Positions 29,844-36,674 of a stretch of 36,674 nucleotides of DNA are shown piece by piece. Both the position numbers and the translations under genes were made by a program. Where the stretch lies: contig PFVX01000065.1 in assembly GCA_002790835.1 (NCBI GenBank), forward strand, positions 949 to 37,622. Reading direction: 5' to 3'. A model generated the notes under the pieces. It saw only the letters and a list, made by a program, of their open reading frames with translations, did no database searches and was not told where the DNA came from. This stretch comes from a bacterium CG_4_9_14_3_um_filter_65_15. GTDB lineage: Bacteria; Krumholzibacteriota; Krumholzibacteriia; LZORAL124-64-63. Position 1 is the first letter of the stretch, and each line of letters starts with the position of its first letter.

Positions 29844-30428
29844 TTGAAAAATGATCAATCCGCACTTCCGCAGCTGGGGTGGAGCGATTTCGCCCGCGCC
29901 CGCCACGTGTCCGGGGGCGGTCATACCTGGTTCGAGGGCACCGAAGAGGAGCTGCTGGGTCTCGTGCGCAAGGGGTGGCCCCGACGCGAACCCGGGGCCG
30001 GTCGCAGTGGCCTGGATGAGGTGGTGATCGTGCCCGTGCCGCCGGACCGCTTCATGTCCGCCACCGTCATGGTGGACGAGACATCGACCCTGCGCGCGGA
30101 GTTCACCCGACGACAGCCGCATGAGGAAGGATATGTCCGGGTTCTGGCCACCGGGCCGCGGGAGGAAGTGCGACACGCCGCCGTGGTGCTCTACGCCGCC
30201 GACACCCTCCTGGAAAACGACGGACGGCGCAGCGGTGACTTCGACTGGGAGGTGGTTTGCCTGCTGGCGGGTCCGGTCGCCGACGAGCCCATGGACCCGT
30301 TGACCATGGCGCGCAACATGCTCGAAAAGCCGGGGGGCACATCCTGCGCCTACACCGCCGAACAGTTCGCCGCCGCGGTCTGGTACTGGTCCCGGCGGGC
30401 CGCCGTCGATTCCGGCGGCGCTACCTGA
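29844..30428 (+). CDS. DUF3228 family protein
   Basis: A 194-residue cytoplasmic protein matching the DUF3228 family: VVIVPVPPDRFMSATVMVDE, EFTRRQPHEEGYVRV, VVLYAADTLLEND, DWEVVCLLAGP and the C-terminal MARNMLEKPGGT ... AAVWYWSR. The family has no known function. I chose TTG 29844 because AAAGGA lies 7 bases upstream; the frame is open further back to 29772 but that part would overlap the divergent promoter region. Its 3' end overlaps the broken spondin gene by 8 bases. Confidence 0.8.
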   Translation: MKNDQSALPQLGWSDFARARHVSGGGHTWFEGTEEELLGLVRKGWPRREPGAGRSGLDEVVIVPVPPDRFMSATVMVDETSTLRAEFTRRQPHEEGYVRVLATGPREEVRHAAVVLYAADTLLENDGRRSGDFDWEVVCLLAGPVADEPMDPLTMARNMLEKPGGTSCAYTAEQFAAAVWYWSRRAAVDSGGAT

Positions 30429-31282
30429 CCAGGGAGATCGGCCGCGTTTCGTGCAGGCCGCCTCCGCGCAGGTTCACCAGATAGGTCCCCGAGGGCGGGG
30501 TGCGCCCGGTCCGCATCCAGGTGGAAGCTGACGGTCGTGCGCGGATTGAAGGGGTTCGGTGCCACGGCCGGTTGCGCGGTCGGGAGCGGTGGGACCGACG
30601 AAACATCGTCTCGGCGCACGAAGGTGAAGGTCCCCAGGGAAACACCCGGGCTGAACGGGCCACCGGTGATGGCGGCCACCGGATCGGGCGGAACGGTGGC
30701 CAGGTCGGGCGAGGTGTAGCCGATTCCGCTGTCGGTGCCGGCGTCGAAAGGAAAGAGGTCGACGACTACCGAATCGGTCCAGGCCTGTCCCTGCAGCAGG
30801 TTCAGCCCCTCGACCCCGACGAACCAGTCCGGCGTCGGGGCGATCATGGCGACCAGGGTCACCAGGGGATGATCCGTCGAGACCGTGAATTCCGTCGAAG
30901 TCGTACCGGGCGATTCGGGGATCCAAAGCGCCTGAATGACCTCCCCGGCGGAACCGGCGGAGATGGCGGCCATGACTTCGGTGTCCAGGGGAGTGACCGA
31001 ACCTCATTCGGCCATGCGCTTGATGCCGAGGCTGGCCGGCTCGCCCCCCCGCCGGAAGTGCACGCTCGCGTCGTGGGTGCCGCCGATGGGCGGGGAGAAG
31101 TGGGGGAACGACGGAAAATCCTGGGGATGGGTTTCCGCGCTCCAGGTGGCGGTGAAAACCAATTCGTAGGTCGCCGTCGGCGAGTTCGCCGGGGCCGGGG
31201 AAGGCACCCGGGGCGAAGGTGACGGTGCCGTTGGTGCGTCGGAACATGGACGCATGTTATCACGATGCGGAAACCGCGTCAT
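30421..31282 (-). pseudogene. broken spondin-domain surface protein with FlgD-like C-terminus
   Basis: A spondin N-domain is recognisable: TYELVFTATWSAETHPQDFP, HFSPPIGGTHDASVHF, LGIKRMAE, then an in-frame TGA (31004-31006), then the rest in the same frame: MAAISAGSAGEVIQALW, VTLVAMIAPTPDWFVGVEGL, DLFPFDAGTDSG and LGTFTFVRRDD. It goes on to VAPNPFNPRTTVSFHLDAD, where a break near 30505-30520 removes about 40 residues of the FlgD-like domain and shifts the frame. The tail GTYLVNLRGGG to the stop at 30421 follows in another frame. No signal peptide is visible at the 5' end, so that is lost as well. The ancestor was an exported protein of about 270 residues. Confidence 0.8.
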
Positions 31283-31341
31283 GGCTATTGCATTTCCGGG
31301 CCCGATGGGTGACGATGGCCCCCCCGATCATGAGGTTTGCC

Positions 31342-31731
31342 ATGAAATGTCCGGTCTGTCGCGTACCGACCTATGTCGTTGAATACAAGGGGATCGAACT
31401 GGATCTGTGCCCCGATTGCGCCGGGGTCTGGTTCGATCGAGGGGAACTGGACCTGCTGCTGCCGGCTGTCGGCGGTGCGGGCCTGAGCGAGGCGCAGACC
31501 CGGGAGAATGGTCGCCCCTGTCCCCTCTGTTCCCGGACCATGGCCAAGATGAATATCGGGCCCGGCCGCCGTGTACTGGTGGACGATTGCCCTACCTGCG
31601 GCCTGTGGTTCGATCGCCACGAAGTCGAGGATCTCAGCCGAGATCTTGTCGAGCACAGTCTGGATGTCGACCCTGCCCTGGCGGAATTCCTGGGCGGAAT
31701 GTTTCCCGTGAAAGGGGAAGATGAATGTTAA
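31342..31731 (+). CDS. double zf-TFIIB zinc-ribbon protein
   Basis: A 129-residue protein with two zinc ribbons of the zf-TFIIB type. The first is CPVC ... CPDCAGVWFDRGELDLLL (residues 3-38) and the second CPLC ... CPTCGLWFDRHEVEDL (about 59-95). Function is unknown; this family is often encoded with LemA and HtpX. ATG 31342 follows GAGGT. It overlaps the lemA gene by 7 bases, and the htpX-like gene follows, so the three form one operon. The C-terminal domain of the HtpX-like protein also carries a zinc ribbon. Confidence 0.85.
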   Translation: MKCPVCRVPTYVVEYKGIELDLCPDCAGVWFDRGELDLLLPAVGGAGLSEAQTRENGRPCPLCSRTMAKMNIGPGRRVLVDDCPTCGLWFDRHEVEDLSRDLVEHSLDVDPALAEFLGGMFPVKGEDEC

Positions 31732-32285
31732 TCGTCCTGCTGATCATTCTGGGGGTTGCCCTCGCGCTGATCGGATGGTTCGTCGGCGTGTACAACTCGC
31801 TGGTGGGCCTGCGCAACCAGGTCAAGGAAGCGTGGGCCCAGGTGGACGTGCAGCTCAAGCGGCGCTTCGACCTGATCCCCAACCTGATGGAAACCGTCAA
31901 GGGCTACATGCACCACGAACGGGAGACCCTCGAGGCGGTGACCCAGGCCCGATCCGCCATCGGCGGAGCCGGCAACATTCCCGACCGCATCAAGGCCGAG
32001 GGCGGTCTGACGGCGGCCCTGGGGCGCTTGTTCGCCGTATCGGAATCCTATCCGGACCTGAAGGCCAGCCAGAACTTCATGGCCTTGCAGGAGGAACTGA
32101 CCAGTACCGAGAACAAGATCGGTTTCGCGCGCCAGTTCTACAACCAGACCGTCATGAACCTGAACAACAAGGTGCAGATGTTCCCGGGGAACATCGTGGC
32201 CGGCATGTTCAACTTCCAGAACGAGACCTTCTTCGAGGTTACCGAGGAAGTCGAGCGCGAGGCGCCCAAGGTCAAGTTCGACTGA
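31725..32285 (+). CDS. lemA: LemA family protein
   Basis: A 186-residue LemA protein: an N-terminal membrane helix (LIVLLIILGVALALIGWFVGVYN) followed by helical repeats with the family signature NQVKEAWAQVDVQLKRRFDLIPNLMETVKGYM and FYNQTVMNLNNKVQMFPGN. LemA proteins are inner membrane proteins with the body outside; their exact role is unresolved, but they often accompany HtpX. It overlaps the upstream zinc-ribbon gene by 7 bases and precedes the protease gene by 25 bases. Confidence 0.95.
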   Translation: MLIVLLIILGVALALIGWFVGVYNSLVGLRNQVKEAWAQVDVQLKRRFDLIPNLMETVKGYMHHERETLEAVTQARSAIGGAGNIPDRIKAEGGLTAALGRLFAVSESYPDLKASQNFMALQEELTSTENKIGFARQFYNQTVMNLNNKVQMFPGNIVAGMFNFQNETFFEVTEEVEREAPKVKFD

Positions 32286-32310
32286 TACCGTAAAGGGTGA
32301 CGCAAGCGCC

Positions 32311-33522
32311 ATGTGGGAACAGATCGCGGCCAACCGCCGCAAATCCTTCGTGCTCGTCATGGCAACGGCCGCGCTGCTGATGGCGCTGGGGTATTCCCTG
32401 GGCGAGTACTTCGGCGGGCGCGGCTTCGGTTGGTACGGGCTCGCCGCGGCGGCGGTCGTCTGGTTGATCATGACCCTGATCTCCTGGTTCCAGGGCGACC
32501 AGGTGATGCTGGCGGTCAGCGGAGCCCACCGGATCGAGAAGGAGGATCTGCCGGTCCTGTTCAACGTGGTGGAGGAAATGACCCTGGCCGCGGGCCTGCC
32601 GCAGATGCCCGCGATCTACATCATCGACGACCCCGCCCCCAACGCCTTCGCCACCGGACGCCGTCCCGAAACCGCAGCGGTGGCGGTGACCAGCGGACTG
32701 TTGCGCAGCCTGACCCGCGACGAGCTGCAGGGGGTCATCGCCCACGAGATCGGGCACATCCGCAACCGGGACATCCAGCTGATGCTCTTCGCGGGGGTCC
32801 TCGCCGGGGCCATCGTGATTCTGGCCGAAGTCGGCCTGCGCGGCATGTGGTTCGGCGGCGGTCGCAGCCGTTCCCGACGGTCGGGTGGGAACGAGAGCGC
32901 GGGGATCATCGCGGTGATCGCCATCGTGCTGGCCATCCTGGCGCCGATTCTGGCCCGGCTGATCTACTTCGCCATTTCGCGCAAGCGGGAGTACCTGGCC
33001 GACGCCTCGTCCGCCGTCTTCACCCGCTACCCCGAGGGCCTGGCCTCGGCCCTGGAGAAGATCTCCGCCTCCGCGCAACGGCCCACCCACGCCACCCGCG
33101 CCACGGCTCCCATGTACATCGTGGATCCCATGCTGCGGGAGGGGGCCATGGCCGCCCAGGGTTCCGCCACCCATCCTCCGGTCGGCCAGCGGATCCAGAT
33201 CCTGCGCAGCATGGGCGGGACAGACTTCGGCGCCTACCAGGACAGCTACACCCTGGCCACGGGGAAAAAGGGTGTGCTGCCGCCTTCGGCCCTGACGGGT
33301 GACGGCGGGGTCGGGCCCCGGACCGCTGCGACCGAATCGGCTCCCGCCGGTGAGGCGTCTCGTCGGAACCTGGCCCGCCAGGTGGATGACTTCTTCTACC
33401 GCAAGGGCGGATATGACCGGATTCCGTGTGATTGCGGCACGGTCTTGAAAATTCCCCCTGATTTTCAATCCTCCCATGCGACATGTCCGCGCTGCGGCAA
33501 GGAACATTCGCTCAAATCGTAA
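32311..33522 (+). CDS. HtpX-like M48 metalloprotease with C-terminal zinc ribbon
   Basis: A 403-residue membrane protease. It has two N-terminal helices (residues 12-30, 40-60), the zinc site H145-E-I-G-H149 with the third ligand in EYLADA, and two further helices after it. HtpX degrades misfolded membrane proteins. The extra part is a C-terminal tail of about 100 residues, ending in a four-cysteine site C373-x-C375 and C392-x2-C395 (CDCGTVLKI ... CPRCGKE). This looks like a zinc ribbon and is not in E. coli HtpX. It may bind the upstream zinc-ribbon protein or nucleic acid, which is speculation. A hairpin with T7 follows the gene. Confidence 0.9.
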   Translation: MWEQIAANRRKSFVLVMATAALLMALGYSLGEYFGGRGFGWYGLAAAAVVWLIMTLISWFQGDQVMLAVSGAHRIEKEDLPVLFNVVEEMTLAAGLPQMPAIYIIDDPAPNAFATGRRPETAAVAVTSGLLRSLTRDELQGVIAHEIGHIRNRDIQLMLFAGVLAGAIVILAEVGLRGMWFGGGRSRSRRSGGNESAGIIAVIAIVLAILAPILARLIYFAISRKREYLADASSAVFTRYPEGLASALEKISASAQRPTHATRATAPMYIVDPMLREGAMAAQGSATHPPVGQRIQILRSMGGTDFGAYQDSYTLATGKKGVLPPSALTGDGGVGPRTAATESAPAGEASRRNLARQVDDFFYRKGGYDRIPCDCGTVLKIPPDFQSSHATCPRCGKEHSLKS

Positions 33523-33560
33523 GAAACCCTCCTGATTTCCTGCCCGTCCGGTGGTTGTCG

Positions 33561-33587
33561 AAAATTTCACGGCGGCCGAATTTTTTT
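33561..33587 (+). terminator. probable rho-independent terminator after the htpX-like gene
   Basis: AAAATT-tca-CGG-cgg-CCG-AATTTT pairs into a short stem with a three-base bulge, followed by T7 (33581-33587). The position is 39 bases after the protease stop. The stem is weak in its AT part, so efficiency is uncertain. Confidence 0.45.
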
Positions 33588-33662
33588 GCTTTGGTTTCCT
33601 CGAGCCGGGTCGATAACCGGATTGCTGTTCGCAATCTTGGCCTTATTGAGGAGGATCATGCA

Positions 33663-34997
33663 ATGAGTCGAGGCAATTTCAAGAACCTGCAAGCCGTCCT
33701 GGTAGCCGTCATGGTGCTGGGGCTGAGCATCGGGCTCACCGGGTGCAGTGATGACAACAGCCCGGTGACCGTTCCCACGACCGGTTCCATTTCCGTCGAC
33801 GTGACTCCGGACGACATCGGCGTCTCCTGGGTCCTGTCCAGCCAAGACAAGCTTCTGGCGTCTGTGCAGGGGGATTCCACATTCTCCAGCCTGGCCCCCG
33901 GGATCTATACCCTGACCTGGGGTAACGCGACCGGTTGGAGCACCCCCACGCCCGGCACGGTGGAAATCACCCTGCAGGCCGGCGACCAATTGTCCTACTC
34001 CGGCACCTACGCGCAGGTACCCGGCACCATCGTCATCGACGTGAACGATGACAGCCTGGACGCGCCCTGGACGCTGACCAAGCCGGGCAACGTCGACGTC
34101 ACCGGCAACGGCGACGCGACCTTCACGGACATGCCCGTGGGCAGCTATGTCATGACCTGGGGCGACGTGCTCGACTACACCACCCCGGGTTCGGAGCAGT
34201 TGGCCGTTCTCGACGGCGGCACCGTGACCTTCACCGGGACCTACACCTATGCGATTCCCAACGGCTTCGTTATGGTCGACGCCGGCAGCTTCACCATGGG
34301 TGCTCCGGTGAGCGAGCTCGGCCGTGAGGGGGACGAGGTCGAGCACGCCGTGACGCTGACCGACCATTTCCTGATGTCCAAGTACGAAGTCACCCAGGCC
34401 ATGTGGGATGAATACATGGGTGGGTCCTCGTTCTCCACCATGCCCAAGACGGGCGTGAACTGGGATCAGGCCGTGGCCTTCTGCAACGCCATGTCCGTGG
34501 CCGAGGGATACACGCCGGCCTACACGATCAACGGCTCGGGCAACGTGACCTGGAACCGGGATGCCAACGGTTTCCGTCTGCCGACCGAGGCGGAGTGGGA
34601 ATACGCCTGTCGTGCCGGTAGCGACGGCGCCTTCCCCGCTGGTCAGATCGCGGCCTTGTTCTGCGAGGAAGACGCCAATCTGGATGCCGCCGGCTGGTAC
34701 TGCTACAACAGCGATGCCGCCGCCCATCTGGTGGGGATGAAGTCGGCCAACGACTTCGGTCTCTACGACATGAACGGCAACGTCTGGGAATGGTGCTGGG
34801 ACGCCTATACCGCGGCCTATGAGGACCTGGGCGCCACCGACCCCGTCAACGACGGCGGTGCCGGTGACTCCCGCGTGGTGCGCAGCGGCGGGTACCTGAG
34901 CTACTCGCACTTCTGCCGTGCGGCCGCCCGCAGCATGGCCACGCCGACCCTGGCCCACAGCATGTACGGGCTGCGCGTCGTCAAGACGATGCCTTGA
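33663..34997 (+). CDS. lipoprotein with beta repeats and an FGE-type (SUMF1) domain
   Basis: A 444-residue lipoprotein: signal peptide with lipobox LTGC (C28), two similar beta-rich repeats (residues 42-118 and 119-196, each ending FTGTY or YSGTY), and a formylglycine-generating-enzyme/sulfatase-modifying-factor fold (about 200-440). Signatures of the last are VDAGSFTMG, KYEVTQAMWDEYM, VNWDQAVAFCNAMS, GFRLPTEAEWEYACRAGS, GLYDMNGNVWEWCWD and YGLRVVK. This fold is widely reused by ergothioneine and other enzymes and by surface proteins of unknown role, so sulfatase activation is not proven; there is no sulfatase in the window. ATG 33663 has GAGGAGGA upstream. The GC and codon use match the neighbours. 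Confidence 0.85.
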   Translation: MSRGNFKNLQAVLVAVMVLGLSIGLTGCSDDNSPVTVPTTGSISVDVTPDDIGVSWVLSSQDKLLASVQGDSTFSSLAPGIYTLTWGNATGWSTPTPGTVEITLQAGDQLSYSGTYAQVPGTIVIDVNDDSLDAPWTLTKPGNVDVTGNGDATFTDMPVGSYVMTWGDVLDYTTPGSEQLAVLDGGTVTFTGTYTYAIPNGFVMVDAGSFTMGAPVSELGREGDEVEHAVTLTDHFLMSKYEVTQAMWDEYMGGSSFSTMPKTGVNWDQAVAFCNAMSVAEGYTPAYTINGSGNVTWNRDANGFRLPTEAEWEYACRAGSDGAFPAGQIAALFCEEDANLDAAGWYCYNSDAAAHLVGMKSANDFGLYDMNGNVWEWCWDAYTAAYEDLGATDPVNDGGAGDSRVVRSGGYLSYSHFCRAAARSMATPTLAHSMYGLRVVKTMP

Positions 34998-35047
34998 CCT
35001 TGGCCACGGGCCTGGAAACAGGTTCTGAAGGTTCGGGTTGCGAACAG

Positions 35048-35077
35048 GCGGGACGGTCGGGTTACCGGCCGTCCCGC
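35048..35077. terminator. strong hairpin between convergent genes
   Basis: A 13-bp stem (one G-T pair) with a GTTA loop runs from 35048 to 35077. It spans the pabB stop codon and follows the FGE-type gene by 50 bases. No T-tract follows on either strand, so it may act as a rho-assisted or bidirectional terminator. Confidence 0.45.
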
Positions 35078-36564
35078 ACGGTCCGCGAGGATCGGACTGC
35101 TTGAATGAGGGCCCTCGCCTTGGCGAGGGTTTCGTCGTATTCGGCCCCCGGGTCCGAATCCGCCGTTATCGCCCCGCCGGTTCCCAGCCACGCCCGGCCG
35201 TCCTTGCAGAGGAGAGTCCGGATGACGATGGCCAGATCCATGGTGCCCCGCCGATCCAGATAGCCCAGGGAGCCCGCGTAGACCCCCCGGGTGGTGTGTT
35301 CAACCTCGTCGATGAGCTTCATCGCCTCGACTTTGGGGGCTCCGGTCATGGAGCCTCCGGGGAAACAGGCCCGGACCAGATCCAGGGCGTCACGCTCCGG
35401 CGCCAAACGGCCGCGGATGGTTGAGACCAGCTGGTGAACCGTGGGATAAGACTCCAGAACGCACAACTCGGGCACCTTCACGCTGCCGGTTTCACACACG
35501 CGCCCCAGGTCGTTGCGGACCAGATCCACGATCATGACGTTCTCGGCCCGGTCCTTGGAGCTGGAGGCCAGTCCGTCGCGCAGAGCCGCGTCCGCTTCGG
35601 GGTCGGTGCCGCGCGGGGCGGTGCCCTTGATGGGGCGGGATTCCGCCACCCTGTCGCCGTTCAGCTTCAGGAATCGTTCGGGCGATGCGCTCACCACGGC
35701 GAATCCGGGCAGATCCAGACATGCGGCATAGGGGGCGGGATTGATTTCCCCGAGGGTGCGGTACAGGTCCCAGGGACTCCCGGCGAATTGCATGGACATC
35801 TGTTGGGTCAGGCAGACCTCGAAGATCCGCCCGGCCAGGATCGCCTCCCGGCAATGCTCCACCGCCGCGCAGTATTCCTCGCGGGTGAATTGCGCCGTCA
35901 CGCCATCGAGAGAGGTTTGGCGGATTTCCCTGGAGGCCGAGTCGGCCGAAGCCATGTCGGCACTCCGGGACATCGCCAACTCATGTTCCAGGGCATCCAG
36001 GCGCCACTGCGCATCGAGATGGGCGGCGGCGGCGGACTGGCCGCGACCGGCCGCGATCAGCCACGAGGAACCGGTGATGTCGTCGTGGGCCACCAGGTCG
36101 TCGACCACCAGGAAGGCCAGATCGGGAAGGGCCAGGACATCGCCCACGCGGCCGGGCAATTGCTCGCAGGCGTGGGCGGTCCCGTAGCCGAAGTAACCCA
36201 CCAGGCCGCCGCAGAATGGCGGCGGGTCGTCCATCGCCGGAGGATCGGCCTGGTAAGCGGTCTGGAGTTGGCGCAGGGCCTCGAACGGGTCGTCGGTCCA
36301 GGTCCGGGTGACGGGACGGACGGGAACCTGGCCGTCCGGCGCGCGCCAGAAGGTCAGCGTAATATGGCAGTCGGAGCCGTCGAATTTTCCCGTCAACAGG
36401 GCGCAGGGCCGATCGCCGCGAAAACTCCACCGGCCACCCATCGGAGGGCTGCCGGGCACGATCGGGACGCTTCCGCTGGAAAGGTCAAAGCTCGGCGCAT
36501 CCCTGTGCCCGACGATGGGCCAGACGGGAGTCGGCAAGGGGCGCACACGGGTTATTGCCGGCAA
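35062..36564 (-). CDS. pabB: para-aminobenzoate synthase component I
   Basis: A 500-residue chorismate-using enzyme: GLVGYFGYG in the N-terminal half, then FEVCLTQQMSM, NPAPYAACLDLPGF, SASPERFLKLNGD, SRPIKGTAPRG, MIVDLVRNDLGRVC and FPGGSMTGAPK. The Lys in PIKGT marks PabB; anthranilate synthase has PIAGT at that place. It makes 4-amino-4-deoxychorismate for folate with PabA, which is not in the window. The TTG start at 36564 has AGGAG 7 bases upstream. The length is typical of free-standing PabB without a fused glutaminase or lyase. It is convergent with the FGE-type lipoprotein gene. Confidence 0.92.
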   Translation of the reverse strand: MPAITRVRPLPTPVWPIVGHRDAPSFDLSSGSVPIVPGSPPMGGRWSFRGDRPCALLTGKFDGSDCHITLTFWRAPDGQVPVRPVTRTWTDDPFEALRQLQTAYQADPPAMDDPPPFCGGLVGYFGYGTAHACEQLPGRVGDVLALPDLAFLVVDDLVAHDDITGSSWLIAAGRGQSAAAAHLDAQWRLDALEHELAMSRSADMASADSASREIRQTSLDGVTAQFTREEYCAAVEHCREAILAGRIFEVCLTQQMSMQFAGSPWDLYRTLGEINPAPYAACLDLPGFAVVSASPERFLKLNGDRVAESRPIKGTAPRGTDPEADAALRDGLASSSKDRAENVMIVDLVRNDLGRVCETGSVKVPELCVLESYPTVHQLVSTIRGRLAPERDALDLVRACFPGGSMTGAPKVEAMKLIDEVEHTTRGVYAGSLGYLDRRGTMDLAIVIRTLLCKDGRAWLGTGGAITADSDPGAEYDETLAKARALIQAVRSSRTVRDGR

Positions 36565-36674
36565 TTCTTTTCTCCTGAATGAATTTCGAAAACTCCAAAA
36601 TGTCGCTGATCCTGGGCCGGTATCCGCTCACAATGGCATGGACAGCAACGGGAGAAACCCGGTAAAATATTTTA
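36565..36674. other. right edge, no gene assigned
   Basis: The last 110 bases are AT-richer and probably hold the pabB promoter or the end of an upstream minus-strand gene. One minus-strand frame is open from the edge to about 36490, overlapping the pabB start, and reads YRPRISDILEFSKFIQEK in its middle. I do not recognise it and cannot decide. Confidence 0.25.

Noticed and set aside
36490-36674. Partial minus-strand gene entering from the right edge
   Set aside because: The open frame overlaps the well-supported pabB start and shows no recognisable family; too short to accept.

Overview
The window is GC-rich bacterial chromosome. It is densely packed, with frequent GTG and TTG starts, and shows no tRNA, rRNA, phage, transposase or CRISPR. 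Two genes, both now damaged, end in the FlgD-like C-terminal domain (signature GVYLVRI / GTYLVNL) that is abundant on surface proteins of the FCB superphylum and related candidate phyla such as Krumholzibacteriota or Eisenbacteria. A TonB-dependent receptor and lipoproteins show an outer membrane. A three-part-sensor hybrid kinase, rubrerythrin, a PerR/peroxiredoxin pair and acyl-phosphate/acyl-kinase genes fit a flexible, oxygen-wary heterotroph. The phylum assignment is inference.

Layout. 1-148: end of an unidentified gene. 189-2789: a membrane hybrid histidine kinase with an RpfC-like sensor, convergent with an RpfF-like enoyl-CoA hydratase; together they look like a DSF-type (cis-2-unsaturated fatty acid) cell-cell signalling module. 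3046-4743: CPA2 antiporter fused to a PTS EIIA domain. 4767-6280: broken lamin-tail surface protein. 6312-8368: rRNA uracil methyltransferase and an NlpC/P60 lipoprotein. 8386-10542: a consensus sigma-54 promoter, a hairpin-rich leader, cheW, an HDOD gene and an opposing CheY-like regulator. 10657-11880: thiI. 11997-14461: a decayed stretch with a glucose-6-phosphate isomerase remnant, an OB-fold lipoprotein, a 34-bp perfect inverted repeat and a methyltransferase remnant.

14513-17334: terminator, peroxiredoxin, perR, and two response-regulator genes (one with a degenerate GGDEF domain). 17318-19334: a Mur ligase overlapping a signal-less YkuD protein, probably for peptidoglycan recycling. 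19427-23150: a phosphate acyltransferase-butyrate kinase fusion, a second phosphate butyryltransferase, and rubrerythrin; the first two can turn acyl-CoA into acid plus ATP. 23157-29770: a very large hybrid two-component system, a TonB-dependent receptor and a hexapeptide acyltransferase. 29844-31282: DUF3228 gene and a broken spondin-domain surface protein. 31342-33522: zinc-ribbon protein, LemA and an HtpX-like protease. 33663-34997: lipoprotein with a formylglycine-generating-enzyme-type domain. 35062-36564: pabB.

The two features most worth following are the RpfF/RpfC-like pair outside its usual proteobacterial setting and the sigma-54-driven structured leader before cheW. Four of about thirty genes are visibly broken, several by internal deletions, which is unusual in an otherwise compact region.
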